From positions 1 to 64,000 of the forward strand of contig NZ_QXGK01000004.1 in NCBI RefSeq assembly GCF_003952945.1: a stretch of 64,000 nucleotides of DNA, in the 5' to 3' direction. The translations under genes and the position numbers were made by a program. The notes beneath the pieces are model-generated. The model made no database searches. It had not been told where the DNA came from and was given only the letters and a program-made list of their open reading frames with translations. Each line of letters opens with the position of its first letter. The first letter of the stretch is position 1. This DNA comes from Bifidobacterium samirii. Its GTDB lineage: Bacteria > Actinomycetota > Actinomycetes > Actinomycetales > Bifidobacteriaceae. Positions 44,607 to 53,360 of this stretch are shown piece after piece.

Positions 44607-44670
44607 GGCCCCCTCGTCGGAGGGGGCCGTGATATGCCGGCGGCGTCACGCATCGCATGACGCCGCCGGC
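44607..44670 (-). terminator. Two hairpins between glyS and dusB
   Basis: GCCGGCGGCGTCA (44636-44648) pairs with TGACGCCGCCGGC (44658-44670) as a 13-bp stem after the glyS stop. A second 8-bp GC stem (44607-44614 with 44621-44628) follows. Together they separate glyS from dusB. Confidence 0.7.
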
Positions 44671-44707
44671 CGACGGTTCATCGGCGTCCGCCGATGCCGT
44701 CCGCCGG

Positions 44708-46183
44708 TCAGTACAGGCCGCCGGCCTCGCCGATGCGGACGGACTCCGGCCACGCCTCGCCGCCCATCGACACCGGCTTCTGCGGCACGTGGGCGCGCTT
44801 CTCGCCGATGCGCGCGGCGATGTAGTCGGACACCTTGTCGAGGCTGACGCGCTCCTGGGCCATCGTGTCGCGTTCGCGGATCGTGACGGCCTGGTCCTCG
44901 AGCGTGTCGAAGTCGACGGTGACGCACAGCGGGGTGCCGATCTCGTCCTCGCGGCGGTAGCGGCGGCCGATGGCGCCGGCCTCGTCGTAGTCGATCATCC
45001 ACTCGTTCTGGCGCAGGTCGGCGGCCAGGTTCTGGGCGACGGTCTGCAGCTCCGGCTTCTTGCTCAGCGGCAGCACGGCGGCCTTGACCGGGGCCAGACG
45101 CGGGTCGAGGCGCAGGACGGTGCGCTTGTCGACGCCGCCCTTGGTGTTCGGCGCCTCGTCGACGTCGTAGGCGTCCACGAGGAAGGCCATCAGGGAGCGG
45201 GTCAGGCCGGCGGCCGGCTCGATGACGTACGGCACGTACTTCTCGCCGGTGGCCTGGTTGAAGTAGTTGAGGTCCTCGCCGGAGTGCTTCGCGTGCGCGG
45301 ACAGGTCGAAGTCGGTGCGGTTGGCCACGCCTTCGAGCTCGCCCCAGTCGGAGCCCTGGAAGCCGAACTTGTACTCGATGTCGACGGTGCGCTTGGCGTA
45401 GTGGGCGAGCTTCTCCTTCGGATGCTCGTAGTGGCGCAGGTTCTCCGGCTTGATGCCCAGATCCAGATACCACTGGGTGCGCGCGTCGATCCAGTACTGG
45501 TGCCAGTCCTCGTCGGTGCCCGGCTCGACGAAGAACTCCATCTCCATCTGCTCGAACTCGCGGGTGCGGAAGATGAAGTTGCCCGGCGTGATCTCGTTAC
45601 GGAAGGACTTGCCCATGTTGGCGATGCCGAACGGCGGCTTGGAGCGCGAGGAGGTCATCACGTTCTTGAAGTCCACGAAGATGCCCTGGGCGGTCTCCGG
45701 GCGCAGGTAGTGCAGGCTGTTCTCGTCCTCGACCGGGCCGAGGTGGGTGCGCAGCATCATGTTGAAGTCGCGCGGCTCGGTCCAGTTGCCGCGGGTGCCG
45801 CAGTCGGGGCACACGACGTCCTTGAGGCCGTTCTCGGGCAGCTTGTCGCCGTGCTTCTCGGCGTACGACTCCTCGAGCTTGTCGGCGCGGTTGCGCTTGT
45901 GGCAGTTGAGGCACTCGACGAGCGGGTCGTTGAACACGGACACGTGGCCGGAGGCGACCCACACGGCCGGCGGCAGGATGATGGACGTGTCCACGCCCAC
46001 CACGTCGCCGCGGGTGACGACCATGGAGCGCCACCATTCGCGCTTGATGTTGTCCTTCAGCGCGACGCCGAGCGGACCGTAGTCCCACGCGGAGCGGGTG
46101 CCGCCGTAGATCTCGCCGGCGGGGAACACGAACCCGCGACGCTTCGCGAGGGATACGACTTCATCGAGTTTGGAAACAGCCAC
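44708..46183 (-). CDS. glyS: Glycyl-tRNA synthetase, dimeric class II type
   Basis: 491 residues. It charges tRNA-Gly. This is the alpha2 form of actinobacteria and eukaryotes. A zinc-binding insert ([12 protein letters not shown]...VCPDCGTRG), class II motif 2 ([25 protein letters not shown]), and motif 3 ([18 protein letters not shown]) are present, with the C-terminal anticodon domain from about 385. It is alone on the strand with a double hairpin after it. Confidence 0.96.
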   Translation of the reverse strand: MAVSKLDEVVSLAKRRGFVFPAGEIYGGTRSAWDYGPLGVALKDNIKREWWRSMVVTRGDVVGVDTSIILPPAVWVASGHVSVFNDPLVECLNCHKRNRADKLEESYAEKHGDKLPENGLKDVVCPDCGTRGNWTEPRDFNMMLRTHLGPVEDENSLHYLRPETAQGIFVDFKNVMTSSRSKPPFGIANMGKSFRNEITPGNFIFRTREFEQMEMEFFVEPGTDEDWHQYWIDARTQWYLDLGIKPENLRHYEHPKEKLAHYAKRTVDIEYKFGFQGSDWGELEGVANRTDFDLSAHAKHSGEDLNYFNQATGEKYVPYVIEPAAGLTRSLMAFLVDAYDVDEAPNTKGGVDKRTVLRLDPRLAPVKAAVLPLSKKPELQTVAQNLAADLRQNEWMIDYDEAGAIGRRYRREDEIGTPLCVTVDFDTLEDQAVTIRERDTMAQERVSLDKVSDYIAARIGEKRAHVPQKPVSMGGEAWPESVRIGEAGGLY

Positions 46184-46292
46184 AATGCACCTTCTGGTTT
46201 GAACGGTTTGGGGTTTGCGCCCCCGAGTCTATCGAGTGCGCGTGACAGCGCGGCCCGCCGTCGATGCGGCGAGCGCGGGGCCGCATAGGCGA

Positions 46293-46353
46293 GGGGGCCG
46301 CGGACGAGGCTCCGGTGCGTTCGATGCGCACCGGAGCCTCGTCCGCGGCCCCC
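46293..46353. terminator. 27-bp perfect inverted repeat between the beta-galactosidase gene and glyS
   Basis: The arms 46293-46319 and 46327-46353 are perfect 27-bp complements around a 7-base loop (46320-46326), very GC-rich. It lies 27 bases downstream of the beta-galactosidase stop on the minus strand and upstream of the glyS start. It most likely ends or stabilises the beta-galactosidase transcript. Confidence 0.7.
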
Positions 46354-46379
46354 GTCGGATCAGGACCGCAGGCCGGAGG

Positions 46380-49300
46380 TCAGCCCCTGCGTCGGCGGGC
46401 GGCGGTCAGGGCGACGCCGGCGCCCAGCAGGGCGATGACCGCAGCCGCGAGCGCCGTCACGGATGCGCCGGTGGAGGACAGGCCGGGCTTGCGGCCGTCC
46501 GTTCCGGTGCCCGTGGTGCCGGTGCCGGAGCCGCCACCGTCGGCCTTGCCGTCGTCGCCCTTGCGGGCGAGGGCGTTGAATGCGGCGTCGAGTCCGGCGA
46601 GCGCCTGCTCGGCCGCGTCGGCGTCCTTCCGGTCGAGCACGTCGCGCGCGTGCTCGAGTGCGGCGGCGTACGCCTTCCAGGAGTCCTTCGTGTAGTTGGC
46701 CTCCTGCAGGCGCTTGCCCTCGTAGGTCGCCACCGCCTGGCTGAGCGCGTCGAGCGCCTTGTCGCCGTCGCCGGGCGTATCCGGGTCGGTCGGCTTGTCC
46801 GGATCGACCGGCTTATCCGGGTCGACCGGCTTGTCGGGGTCAACCGGCTTGTCCGGATCGACCGGCTTGTCCGGATCGACCGGCTTGTCGGGGTCAACCG
46901 GCTTGTCCGGATCGACCGGCTTGTCCGGATCGACCGGCTTGTCGGGGTCAACCGGCTTGTCCGGATCGACCGGCTTGTCCGGATCGACCGGCTTGTCGGG
47001 GTCGACCGGCTCGGGCTGCTTCGAGACGGTGATCTCGTAGGTGGTGTCGCATCCCTGGTAGGTGACCGTCACGGTCCGGTCGGACGTGCCGAGCGCGGTG
47101 CCCGGCGCCGGGTCGAACGTGAAGTCGCCGGCGGTGGCGTCGTCGTAGGCGACGGTCCGTTCGCTGCCGTCGTCGTAGGACAGCGTCAGCGTCAGTCCGG
47201 TCACGTCGAGCGCGTCGCCTTCGGCGTACTGCTGTCTGGGTGCGGTCTGCACGTAGATGCGTTCGAGCGTCGGCTGGGCCGGCGGTTCGGGGTCGGGGGT
47301 CTGGGCGACCGTGATGGCGAAGGACCGTTCGATGCTGCCGCGGTAGGCGTCGATGCCGCGGATCGTGACCGTGGCGGTGCCGGGAGCGGTGTTGTCGGCG
47401 TAGTCGAGCAGGTAGTCGATGCCGTAGCGCAGCGTCGTGCCGTCCACGACGACTTCGATGGCGTCCTCGTCGAACACGGCGGGCGTGTCGGCGTCGACCT
47501 TCTCCACGGTCAGCCCGTCGGGCATCGTGACCGTGGCGGCCGCGATGTCGGTCGTCTCCCGGGCCTGGCGCAGTCGGATCTCGGCGGCGGACATGAACTT
47601 GTCGTTGCCGGAGTCGCCCAGCGTGTGCACGCCGGTGAGCCGGACGTACCGTGCGGCCGCGGGCTCGTCGAATTCGGCGATCCTCCAGCCGTCGGCGTCA
47701 TCGTCCCAGGTCCAGGCGCCGGTGGCGACGGTGCGCCATTCGGTGCCGTCGGAGGACACTTCGACCTTGTATTCGCCGACCTTGCCGTTGATGGAGCCGG
47801 AGCGCGGCAGGTAGCGCAGCGCGTCGATCGTCGTCTCGTCGGCCAGCTCGTAGGCGATCCAGAACTGGTCGGGCGTGGCGGCGGGGTTCGACCACCTGGT
47901 GTGCCACAGCGTGGAGGCGTCCGAGTCGAGCGTGTTGGAGGCGGGGCCTTCGACGCCGCTGGCGGACTGCTCGCTGCCGGCGGACGCGGTCAGGTCCGAG
48001 ACCGGGTAGTCGCGCGCGTCGGAGTCGGCGGCGTCGGACTGCTCGCGGCCGAGGTTGACCGCGAAGACGCCTCGCGTGGCGTGGTCCTCGGATTCGGTGA
48101 TCACGCGGATCACGCCCTCGTGGGCGGGCAGCACGGTCACGGACGCGTTGCCGGCGCCGACCGCCTCGACGTCGGCCCTGATGGCCGGCGTGTTCCACGA
48201 TCCCGCTGCCAGCGCGGATGCGGGGACGTCGGTGCCGTTGACCGTGAGCGACGACAGGCCGGCGTCCGTGTTCGTGGTGAAGTCGGTGACGGCCAGCTTC
48301 AGTTCGATCTCGGAGATGCCGGTGCACGGCCTGCGTCCGGACAGGGCCTCGTCGCTGTTCGTGATGGCGAACCTGACGAAGGTCGCGGTCACGGGCGCGA
48401 AGTCGTAGGTGTACGGCGTGACGTTGTCCCTGGTCTCGCCCTTGGTGGCCGTCGTGGACAGCGTGGTCCAGTTGGCGCCGTCGTCGGAGACCTGGATGTC
48501 CACGTTCTTCGGCAGGCGCGCGCTGTAGCTGTCGGTGTAGAAGTGCATGACGAACCGGCCGAACTTCTGCTGGGTGGCGTATTCGAACGTGAGTTCGGAC
48601 TTGTCGGATCCGTCACGCCCGGACTGGGCCCAGTTGTAGTTGGTCCACACCGACGGGTTGGCGCCGCCGCCCGTGTTCGGGTCGGCCGTGGCCGATCCGT
48701 CCTTGATGGCGTCGAGCGTGTCGGTCTGCAGGTCAGCGGGCACGCTCTGCGTCAGGTTCAGCGCGGAGCCGGACACGGAGTCGCCGATGGCGACGCTCTC
48801 CTGCTGCACGCGGATGGTCGCGCTCACGTCGACGGTCCTGTCGAAGACGGTCGCGGTGCCGGGCACCGTCACGGTGCCGGCCTCGGCGTAGGCGGAGTCG
48901 TCTGGCGTCGTCCAGGAGACGGCGAAGCCGGCGTTGGTCACCGTGCCGTCGGCCAGCACGAGCGGGCGCGATTCGGGCAGCGCCGGGGCGATGCCCACCG
49001 GCGTGGTGGCCGAGTAGTTGAGCAGCGCGCCGCCGTCGTCGATCATCGTGACGCGCACGGTGGCGGTCTGCTCGCCCACCGTACCGGTGACGGTGAAGGT
49101 GCCGGGCACGGCCGTCTGGTCGTCGCCCACCTCGTTCCAGGTCACGGCCTGCCGTTCGCTGGTGCCGTCGGTGTAGCGCACTTCGATCGTGTCGGGCAGA
49201 CGGGGGCTGTTGCCGGTCTTCACGTAGTAGTTGCGCGCGTAGTACAGTCCGTCGACCGCCCGTTCCGTGGACGCTCCCGGCACGGCCGTCGTGGTGATGG

Positions 49301-52010
49301 TCGTGGTGGAGGACTTCAGCCCGTCCGCCGTGGCGGTGACGGTGATGTCGCCGGCCTTGTCCGTGGACTGGATGATGGCGACGAGCCTGCCGCTGAAGGC
49401 GCGGCGGTTGTTCGCCTGATAGGAGTCGTGGTCCGGCGAGCTGCCGTTGTCCACGCCGACGAGCCTGCCGGCGCCCTTGACGTCGAAGGTCACGCGATCG
49501 GCGGCGTCGGGCACGGTGTTGCCGTCCGCGTCGGTCACGTCGACGGTGACGTAGCTCAGGTCGGTGCCGTCCGCCTCGATCGTGGTGCGGTCGGCCTCGG
49601 CCGTGAGCGCGGAGGCCTCGCCGGTGGTGGTCACGCTGGAGCGGCCTTCGGTGTCGGCGATCACGGCGCCGGACTCGTCGTAGGCGACCGCGGTGATGGT
49701 GCCTTCGGCCCACGGGACGTTCCAGGTGAGGTACAGGTTCTTGTCCGCGGAGGACGACTTGCCTTCGCCTTCGTAGACCTGGTACCGGTATCCGGCGGCG
49801 GTGGTCTTCGTCGTGAACTGCCTGCGGCCGAGGGAGGTGCGCTCGCCGCCCTTGGGGGTGAAGAACAGTTCGACGGCGGCCGCGTCGGAGTAGACGACGA
49901 CCGGCACCTTGCCCTGGGAGTCCTTGGCCACGACGTTCTCGTTCCATGCGGGCAGGACGTGCAGCGTGTGCACGTCGTCGTTCCATTGGCTCTGGTAGAA
50001 GTAGTAGCTGTCCTTGGGCAGGCCGGCGGTGTCGACGATGCCGAAGTAGGAGCTCTTCGGCGACGGCCATGCGCCCTGCGCGCCCGATCCGGTGCCGTTC
50101 CACGGGGTGGGTTCGCCCAGATAGTCGAAGCCGGTCCACACGTATTCGCCGGCGACGAAGTCGCGGGTGATCACGTCGTACCATGCGCTCGACGCGGTGG
50201 CGCCCCAGCCCACGGCCGACGCGTCGTAGGAGGTCAGCTGCTTGTCGGCGGTCTGGGAGCCGCCGGTGGTGCGGTCGTAGATGCCGCGGCTGTTGATGGC
50301 CGACGCGGTCTCGGAGCCGTAGAGGCGCCAGTCGGGGTGCGCGGCGTGCACGCTGTCGTAGTTGCCGCCTGATGAGTAGTTGGTGCCGACCACGCCGTCG
50401 GAGTCGGTCAGCGCGTCGGCCATCGCGGTCGATTCGGACCATCCGGCCTTGATCTTGTTGTCGCCCAGCGTGGCCGGACGGGTCGGGTCGGCCTCGTTCG
50501 TCCATGCGATGAGCCGGCGGGCGACGTCCGGATACTCGCTCACGGAGCCGCTGATGCCCTCCATCATCTCGTTGCCGAGCGACCACATGATGACCGACGG
50601 GTCGTTGGCGTCGCGGCGGATCATCGCGGTCAGGTCGAACAGCGCCCAGGTGCCGGACGCGTCGCCGCCTTCGATGGCGTTGCCGTCGCCGACCTCGACG
50701 GAGAACCACTTGCCGTAGTCCTCGCTGTTGCCGTTCTTCGCCTTGATCCAGGTGTCGAACGCCTCCTCGACGACGAGGACGCCCTGCTCGTTGCAGACGT
50801 CGATGAGCGTGCGGGCCGCGGTGTTGTGCGTGGTGCGGATCGAGTTGACGCCCATGCCCTTGAGGATCTCCACCTGACGTTCGATCGCACGGCGGTTGGC
50901 GACGGCGCCGAGCGCGCCCTGGTCATGGTGCATCGAGACGCCCTTGATCTTGGTCGGCGTCCCGTTGAGGGAGAATCCGCCGTCCGCGTCGAAGGAGGTC
51001 CAGCGGAAGCCGTAGTCGGTGTCGTAGGTGTCGAGCACCGTGTCGCCGCTCATCACCTCGGTGCGCACGGTGTAGAGGTTCGGGTTCTGCGTGCTCCACA
51101 GCTTCGGCGATGACGCCGTGAGGGTCGAGTCGATATGCGCCGATGCTCCCGCCGCGATGGTGGTCGGCTCGCCGACGGACGTTCCGATCGCCCGCTCGGT
51201 CCCCTCTCCCTTGGCGAACACGCTCTGGCGCAGCGTGACCTCGACGGGGGCGCCGGAGTCGTTGGCGATGTCGGCGCCCAGGTTCACCGTGACGTCGCCG
51301 CCGTGCTGTGCGGCGAGGTCGGGCGTCGTGACCCGCACGCCGCCCGTGTCGACGTGCACGGCGTCGGTGACGTTCAGGGTGACGGAGCGGTAGATGCCGC
51401 TGCCGGAGTACCAGCGGCTGGAGGGCGTTTTGTTCTCGACCTTGACGACGATGGTGTTCTCGCCGCCGAACACCGCATGGTCGGTCAGGTCGAACGAGAA
51501 CGGGGAGTAGCCGTAGGGGTGCGTGCCGAGCTTATGCCCGTTGATCCACACCGTGGCGTTCATGTACACGCCGTCGAAGCCGATCGAGACGCGCTTGCCG
51601 GCCAGGTCGCGCGACAGGGTGAACTGCTTGCGGTACCAGCCGGTGCCGCCCGGCAGATAGGCGCTTTCGGCCTCGCCGGACGTCGAGTAGTCCTGTTCGA
51701 TGCTGTAGTCGTGCGGCAGCGAGATCTGACGCCACTGCGAGTCGTCGAAGCCCGGATCCTGGGCGGAGACGGAATCGGAGAGCAGGAATCGCCAGTTCGC
51801 GTCGAAGTTCATGCTCCGTTCCGCGGTGCCGGTGACGGCGTTCGCGTACACGACCTCGGGGTCGGAGCTCATCTGGGTGGTGGAGTCGGCGCGGGACAGG
51901 ATGTCGTCAGCCCACGCCGGCAGCCCGCACGTCAGGCCTATCGGCACTGACAGCGCGAGCACGGCGGCCGATGCGACGATGCGGCCCGCCAAAGTTCTGG
52001 TATTGGTCAT
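46380..52010 (-). CDS. Secreted, wall-anchored GH2 beta-galactosidase with carbohydrate-binding domains
   Basis: 1876 residues. A signal peptide (1-34, ending PAWADD) directs export. The GH2 part has jelly-roll, Ig-like and TIM-barrel domains, with the acid/base Glu in SLGNEM (about residue 482) and the nucleophile region YGSETAS (about 566). Downstream are Ig-like (Big) domains, an F5/8-type carbohydrate-binding repeat (...WYKVEVSSDGTEWRTVATG...YVRLTGVHTLGDSG), a Big-3-like domain, twelve DPDKP repeats (about 1671-1741), a FIVAR-like helical domain and a C-terminal LSSTG sorting motif, membrane helix and RRRR tail. It resembles the large BbgIII/LacZ-type enzymes of B. bifidum that split lactose and galactosyl mucin glycans outside the cell; the substrate is inferred. 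Confidence 0.88.
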   Translation of the reverse strand: MTNTRTLAGRIVASAAVLALSVPIGLTCGLPAWADDILSRADSTTQMSSDPEVVYANAVTGTAERSMNFDANWRFLLSDSVSAQDPGFDDSQWRQISLPHDYSIEQDYSTSGEAESAYLPGGTGWYRKQFTLSRDLAGKRVSIGFDGVYMNATVWINGHKLGTHPYGYSPFSFDLTDHAVFGGENTIVVKVENKTPSSRWYSGSGIYRSVTLNVTDAVHVDTGGVRVTTPDLAAQHGGDVTVNLGADIANDSGAPVEVTLRQSVFAKGEGTERAIGTSVGEPTTIAAGASAHIDSTLTASSPKLWSTQNPNLYTVRTEVMSGDTVLDTYDTDYGFRWTSFDADGGFSLNGTPTKIKGVSMHHDQGALGAVANRRAIERQVEILKGMGVNSIRTTHNTAARTLIDVCNEQGVLVVEEAFDTWIKAKNGNSEDYGKWFSVEVGDGNAIEGGDASGTWALFDLTAMIRRDANDPSVIMWSLGNEMMEGISGSVSEYPDVARRLIAWTNEADPTRPATLGDNKIKAGWSESTAMADALTDSDGVVGTNYSSGGNYDSVHAAHPDWRLYGSETASAINSRGIYDRTTGGSQTADKQLTSYDASAVGWGATASSAWYDVITRDFVAGEYVWTGFDYLGEPTPWNGTGSGAQGAWPSPKSSYFGIVDTAGLPKDSYYFYQSQWNDDVHTLHVLPAWNENVVAKDSQGKVPVVVYSDAAAVELFFTPKGGERTSLGRRQFTTKTTAAGYRYQVYEGEGKSSSADKNLYLTWNVPWAEGTITAVAYDESGAVIADTEGRSSVTTTGEASALTAEADRTTIEADGTDLSYVTVDVTDADGNTVPDAADRVTFDVKGAGRLVGVDNGSSPDHDSYQANNRRAFSGRLVAIIQSTDKAGDITVTATADGLKSSTTTITTTAVPGASTERAVDGLYYARNYYVKTGNSPRLPDTIEVRYTDGTSERQAVTWNEVGDDQTAVPGTFTVTGTVGEQTATVRVTMIDDGGALLNYSATTPVGIAPALPESRPLVLADGTVTNAGFAVSWTTPDDSAYAEAGTVTVPGTATVFDRTVDVSATIRVQQESVAIGDSVSGSALNLTQSVPADLQTDTLDAIKDGSATADPNTGGGANPSVWTNYNWAQSGRDGSDKSELTFEYATQQKFGRFVMHFYTDSYSARLPKNVDIQVSDDGANWTTLSTTATKGETRDNVTPYTYDFAPVTATFVRFAITNSDEALSGRRPCTGISEIELKLAVTDFTTNTDAGLSSLTVNGTDVPASALAAGSWNTPAIRADVEAVGAGNASVTVLPAHEGVIRVITESEDHATRGVFAVNLGREQSDAADSDARDYPVSDLTASAGSEQSASGVEGPASNTLDSDASTLWHTRWSNPAATPDQFWIAYELADETTIDALRYLPRSGSINGKVGEYKVEVSSDGTEWRTVATGAWTWDDDADGWRIAEFDEPAAARYVRLTGVHTLGDSGNDKFMSAAEIRLRQARETTDIAAATVTMPDGLTVEKVDADTPAVFDEDAIEVVVDGTTLRYGIDYLLDYADNTAPGTATVTIRGIDAYRGSIERSFAITVAQTPDPEPPAQPTLERIYVQTAPRQQYAEGDALDVTGLTLTLSYDDGSERTVAYDDATAGDFTFDPAPGTALGTSDRTVTVTYQGCDTTYEITVSKQPEPVDPDKPVDPDKPVDPDKPVDPDKPVDPDKPVDPDKPVDPDKPVDPDKPVDPDKPVDPDKPVDPDKPVDPDKPTDPDTPGDGDKALDALSQAVATYEGKRLQEANYTKDSWKAYAAALEHARDVLDRKDADAAEQALAGLDAAFNALARKGDDGKADGGGSGTGTTGTGTDGRKPGLSSTGASVTALAAAVIALLGAGVALTAARRRRG
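46785..47000 (-). repeat. 18-bp coding repeats (DPDKP) with a 54-bp super-period
   Basis: Twelve tandem 18-bp units encode DPDKPV in the wall-spanning stalk of the beta-galactosidase. The third bases of successive units cycle through three variants (CCGG-TCC, TCC, TCG), so there is a 54-bp higher-order repeat in at least three and a half copies, a sign of recent duplication. Confidence 0.9.
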
Positions 52011-52038
52011 ACCGGTGCTCTTTTCTTTTTGTAAATAA

Positions 52039-52055
52039 CGTAGGCAACGCCTATG
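52039..52055. promoter_or_regulatory. Inverted repeat upstream of the beta-galactosidase gene
   Basis: ACGTAGGC-AAC-GCCTATGT: TAGGC and GCCTA (52041-52053) are exact complements around AAC, 30 bases from the start codon. A LacI- or similar repressor operator is possible; a promoter could not be defined with confidence. Confidence 0.35.
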
Positions 52056-52302
52056 TCGCCCACGATGCGACTATATCATGGCCGCAGAACCGCAACGATA
52101 CGAACGTTTTCAACGCGATTGCAGCAGTCAGCACCCATACCGGAAGGATGAACAGCCCATTCGGAAATCATCTTCAAATCAACTGTCTTTACATGGACCG
52201 CTCCGACCACCGGCGAACACGACGGAACGCCGCGGCCGCACGCCGGGCGCAGCCTCGGACGACCGAACGCATCCTCGTTGTCCGCGCGGGGGCCTAGCGT
52301 CG

Positions 52303-52398
52303 ATGGCGTAATGCAGGGGAACCCGCGACGCGGGTTGAGAAAGGCTTCGGGCCTGACCCTTAGAACCTGTTGGTTGACACCTACGTAGGGAGCAGTGA
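52303..52398 (+). promoter_or_regulatory. TPP riboswitch (THI-box) controlling thiM-thiED
   Basis: The conserved core is recognisable: AGGGGA (52315-52320), the paired GACGCGGGTTGAGAAAGG region (52328-52342), the CTGACCCTTAGAACCTG motif (52354-52370), and CTACGTAGGGA (52381-52391) immediately before the start codon at 52400. Consensus THI-box elements GGGG, CTGAGA and ACC(TG)..GTAGGGA are matched in order. The ribosome site overlaps the 3' end, so binding of TPP should block translation. Confidence 0.85.
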
Positions 52399-52399
52399 T

Positions 52400-53323
52400 A
52401 TGAGCGAACTCTCGCATATTGCCTCGCATGTCCAGTCCGTCGCATCCGCCGTCGCCGCCGACGACCCGATCCGAGAATCCATCGCGCAGGCCGTGCGCGA
52501 CGTCAAGGCGACCACGCCGCTGGCCGCATCGTTCACGAACTTCGTGACCATCAACCTCGTCGCCAACGCGCAGCTCGCCTCCGGCGGCACCGCGGCCATG
52601 AGCTTCCTGGCCGACGACGTGATCGCCACGTCCGCCATCTCAGGCGCCGACTACGTCAACGTCGGCACGCTGCTGCCGTTCTACCGCGAGGCGCTCGACC
52701 GGATCGCCCACGCGTTCCACGAGTCGGGCCACAAGTGGGTGCTCGACCCGGTGGCGGCCGGCATCGGCACGGAGCGCACCGCCATCCTCACCGCCTTCCG
52801 CGACGTGCCGCCCACCGTCATCCGCGGCAACGCGTCGGAGATCATCGCCCTCGACGCGATGTGGGGCCTCGCCGACGCGGCCGACGACGATGCGGCCGTC
52901 ACCCGTCCCGCCGGCGTCGAATCCGTCGACGAGGTCGACTCGGCGCTCGACGCCGCCGTCCGCCTCGCCCGCCACATGGCGTCGCACCGCGCCGACGGCA
53001 CGGCCGCGGTCGCCGTCTCCGGCGCCGTCGACCTCGTCACCGACGGCCGCGACGTGTACCGGCTGCCCGGCGGCAGCGCGCTCATGACCAAGATCACCGG
53101 CGCCGGATGCTCGCTCGGCGGCGTCACCGCCACCTATCTGGCCGTCGCCGACCCGATGACCGCCGCGCTCGCCGCGTCGCTGCTGTACAACCGCGCCGGC
53201 GAGGCCGCCGAGGCGCGCGCCGAGGGACCCGGATCCTTCCAGACGCATCTGCTCGACGCGCTGTGGACCACGACGCCCGAGCAGGTCGCCGGCTCCCCCA
53301 TCGACCGCACGTCCGTCCGCTGA
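52400..53323 (+). CDS. thiM: Hydroxyethylthiazole kinase
   Basis: 307 residues. It phosphorylates 4-methyl-5-hydroxyethylthiazole for thiamine salvage. Ribokinase-like features: ASFTNFVTINLVANAQLASGGTAAMS near the N-terminus, WVLDPVAAGIGTERT, and GGSALMTKITGAGCSLGGVTATYLA with the catalytic Cys. First gene of the riboswitch-controlled set, 37 bases ahead of thiED. Confidence 0.94.
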   Translation: MSELSHIASHVQSVASAVAADDPIRESIAQAVRDVKATTPLAASFTNFVTINLVANAQLASGGTAAMSFLADDVIATSAISGADYVNVGTLLPFYREALDRIAHAFHESGHKWVLDPVAAGIGTERTAILTAFRDVPPTVIRGNASEIIALDAMWGLADAADDDAAVTRPAGVESVDEVDSALDAAVRLARHMASHRADGTAAVAVSGAVDLVTDGRDVYRLPGGSALMTKITGAGCSLGGVTATYLAVADPMTAALAASLLYNRAGEAAEARAEGPGSFQTHLLDALWTTTPEQVAGSPIDRTSVR

Positions 53324-53360
53324 CCGGCGCATCGAGACGCCGCATACCAAGGGAGGCATC

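Noticed and set aside
46785-47000. Short regular repeats that look at first like a CRISPR array
   Set aside because: Units are contiguous with no spacers and encode DPDKP in frame.
46215-50372. 1385-codon plus-strand frame opposite the beta-galactosidase gene
   Set aside because: Repeat-rich shadow of the GH2 gene; no credible start.
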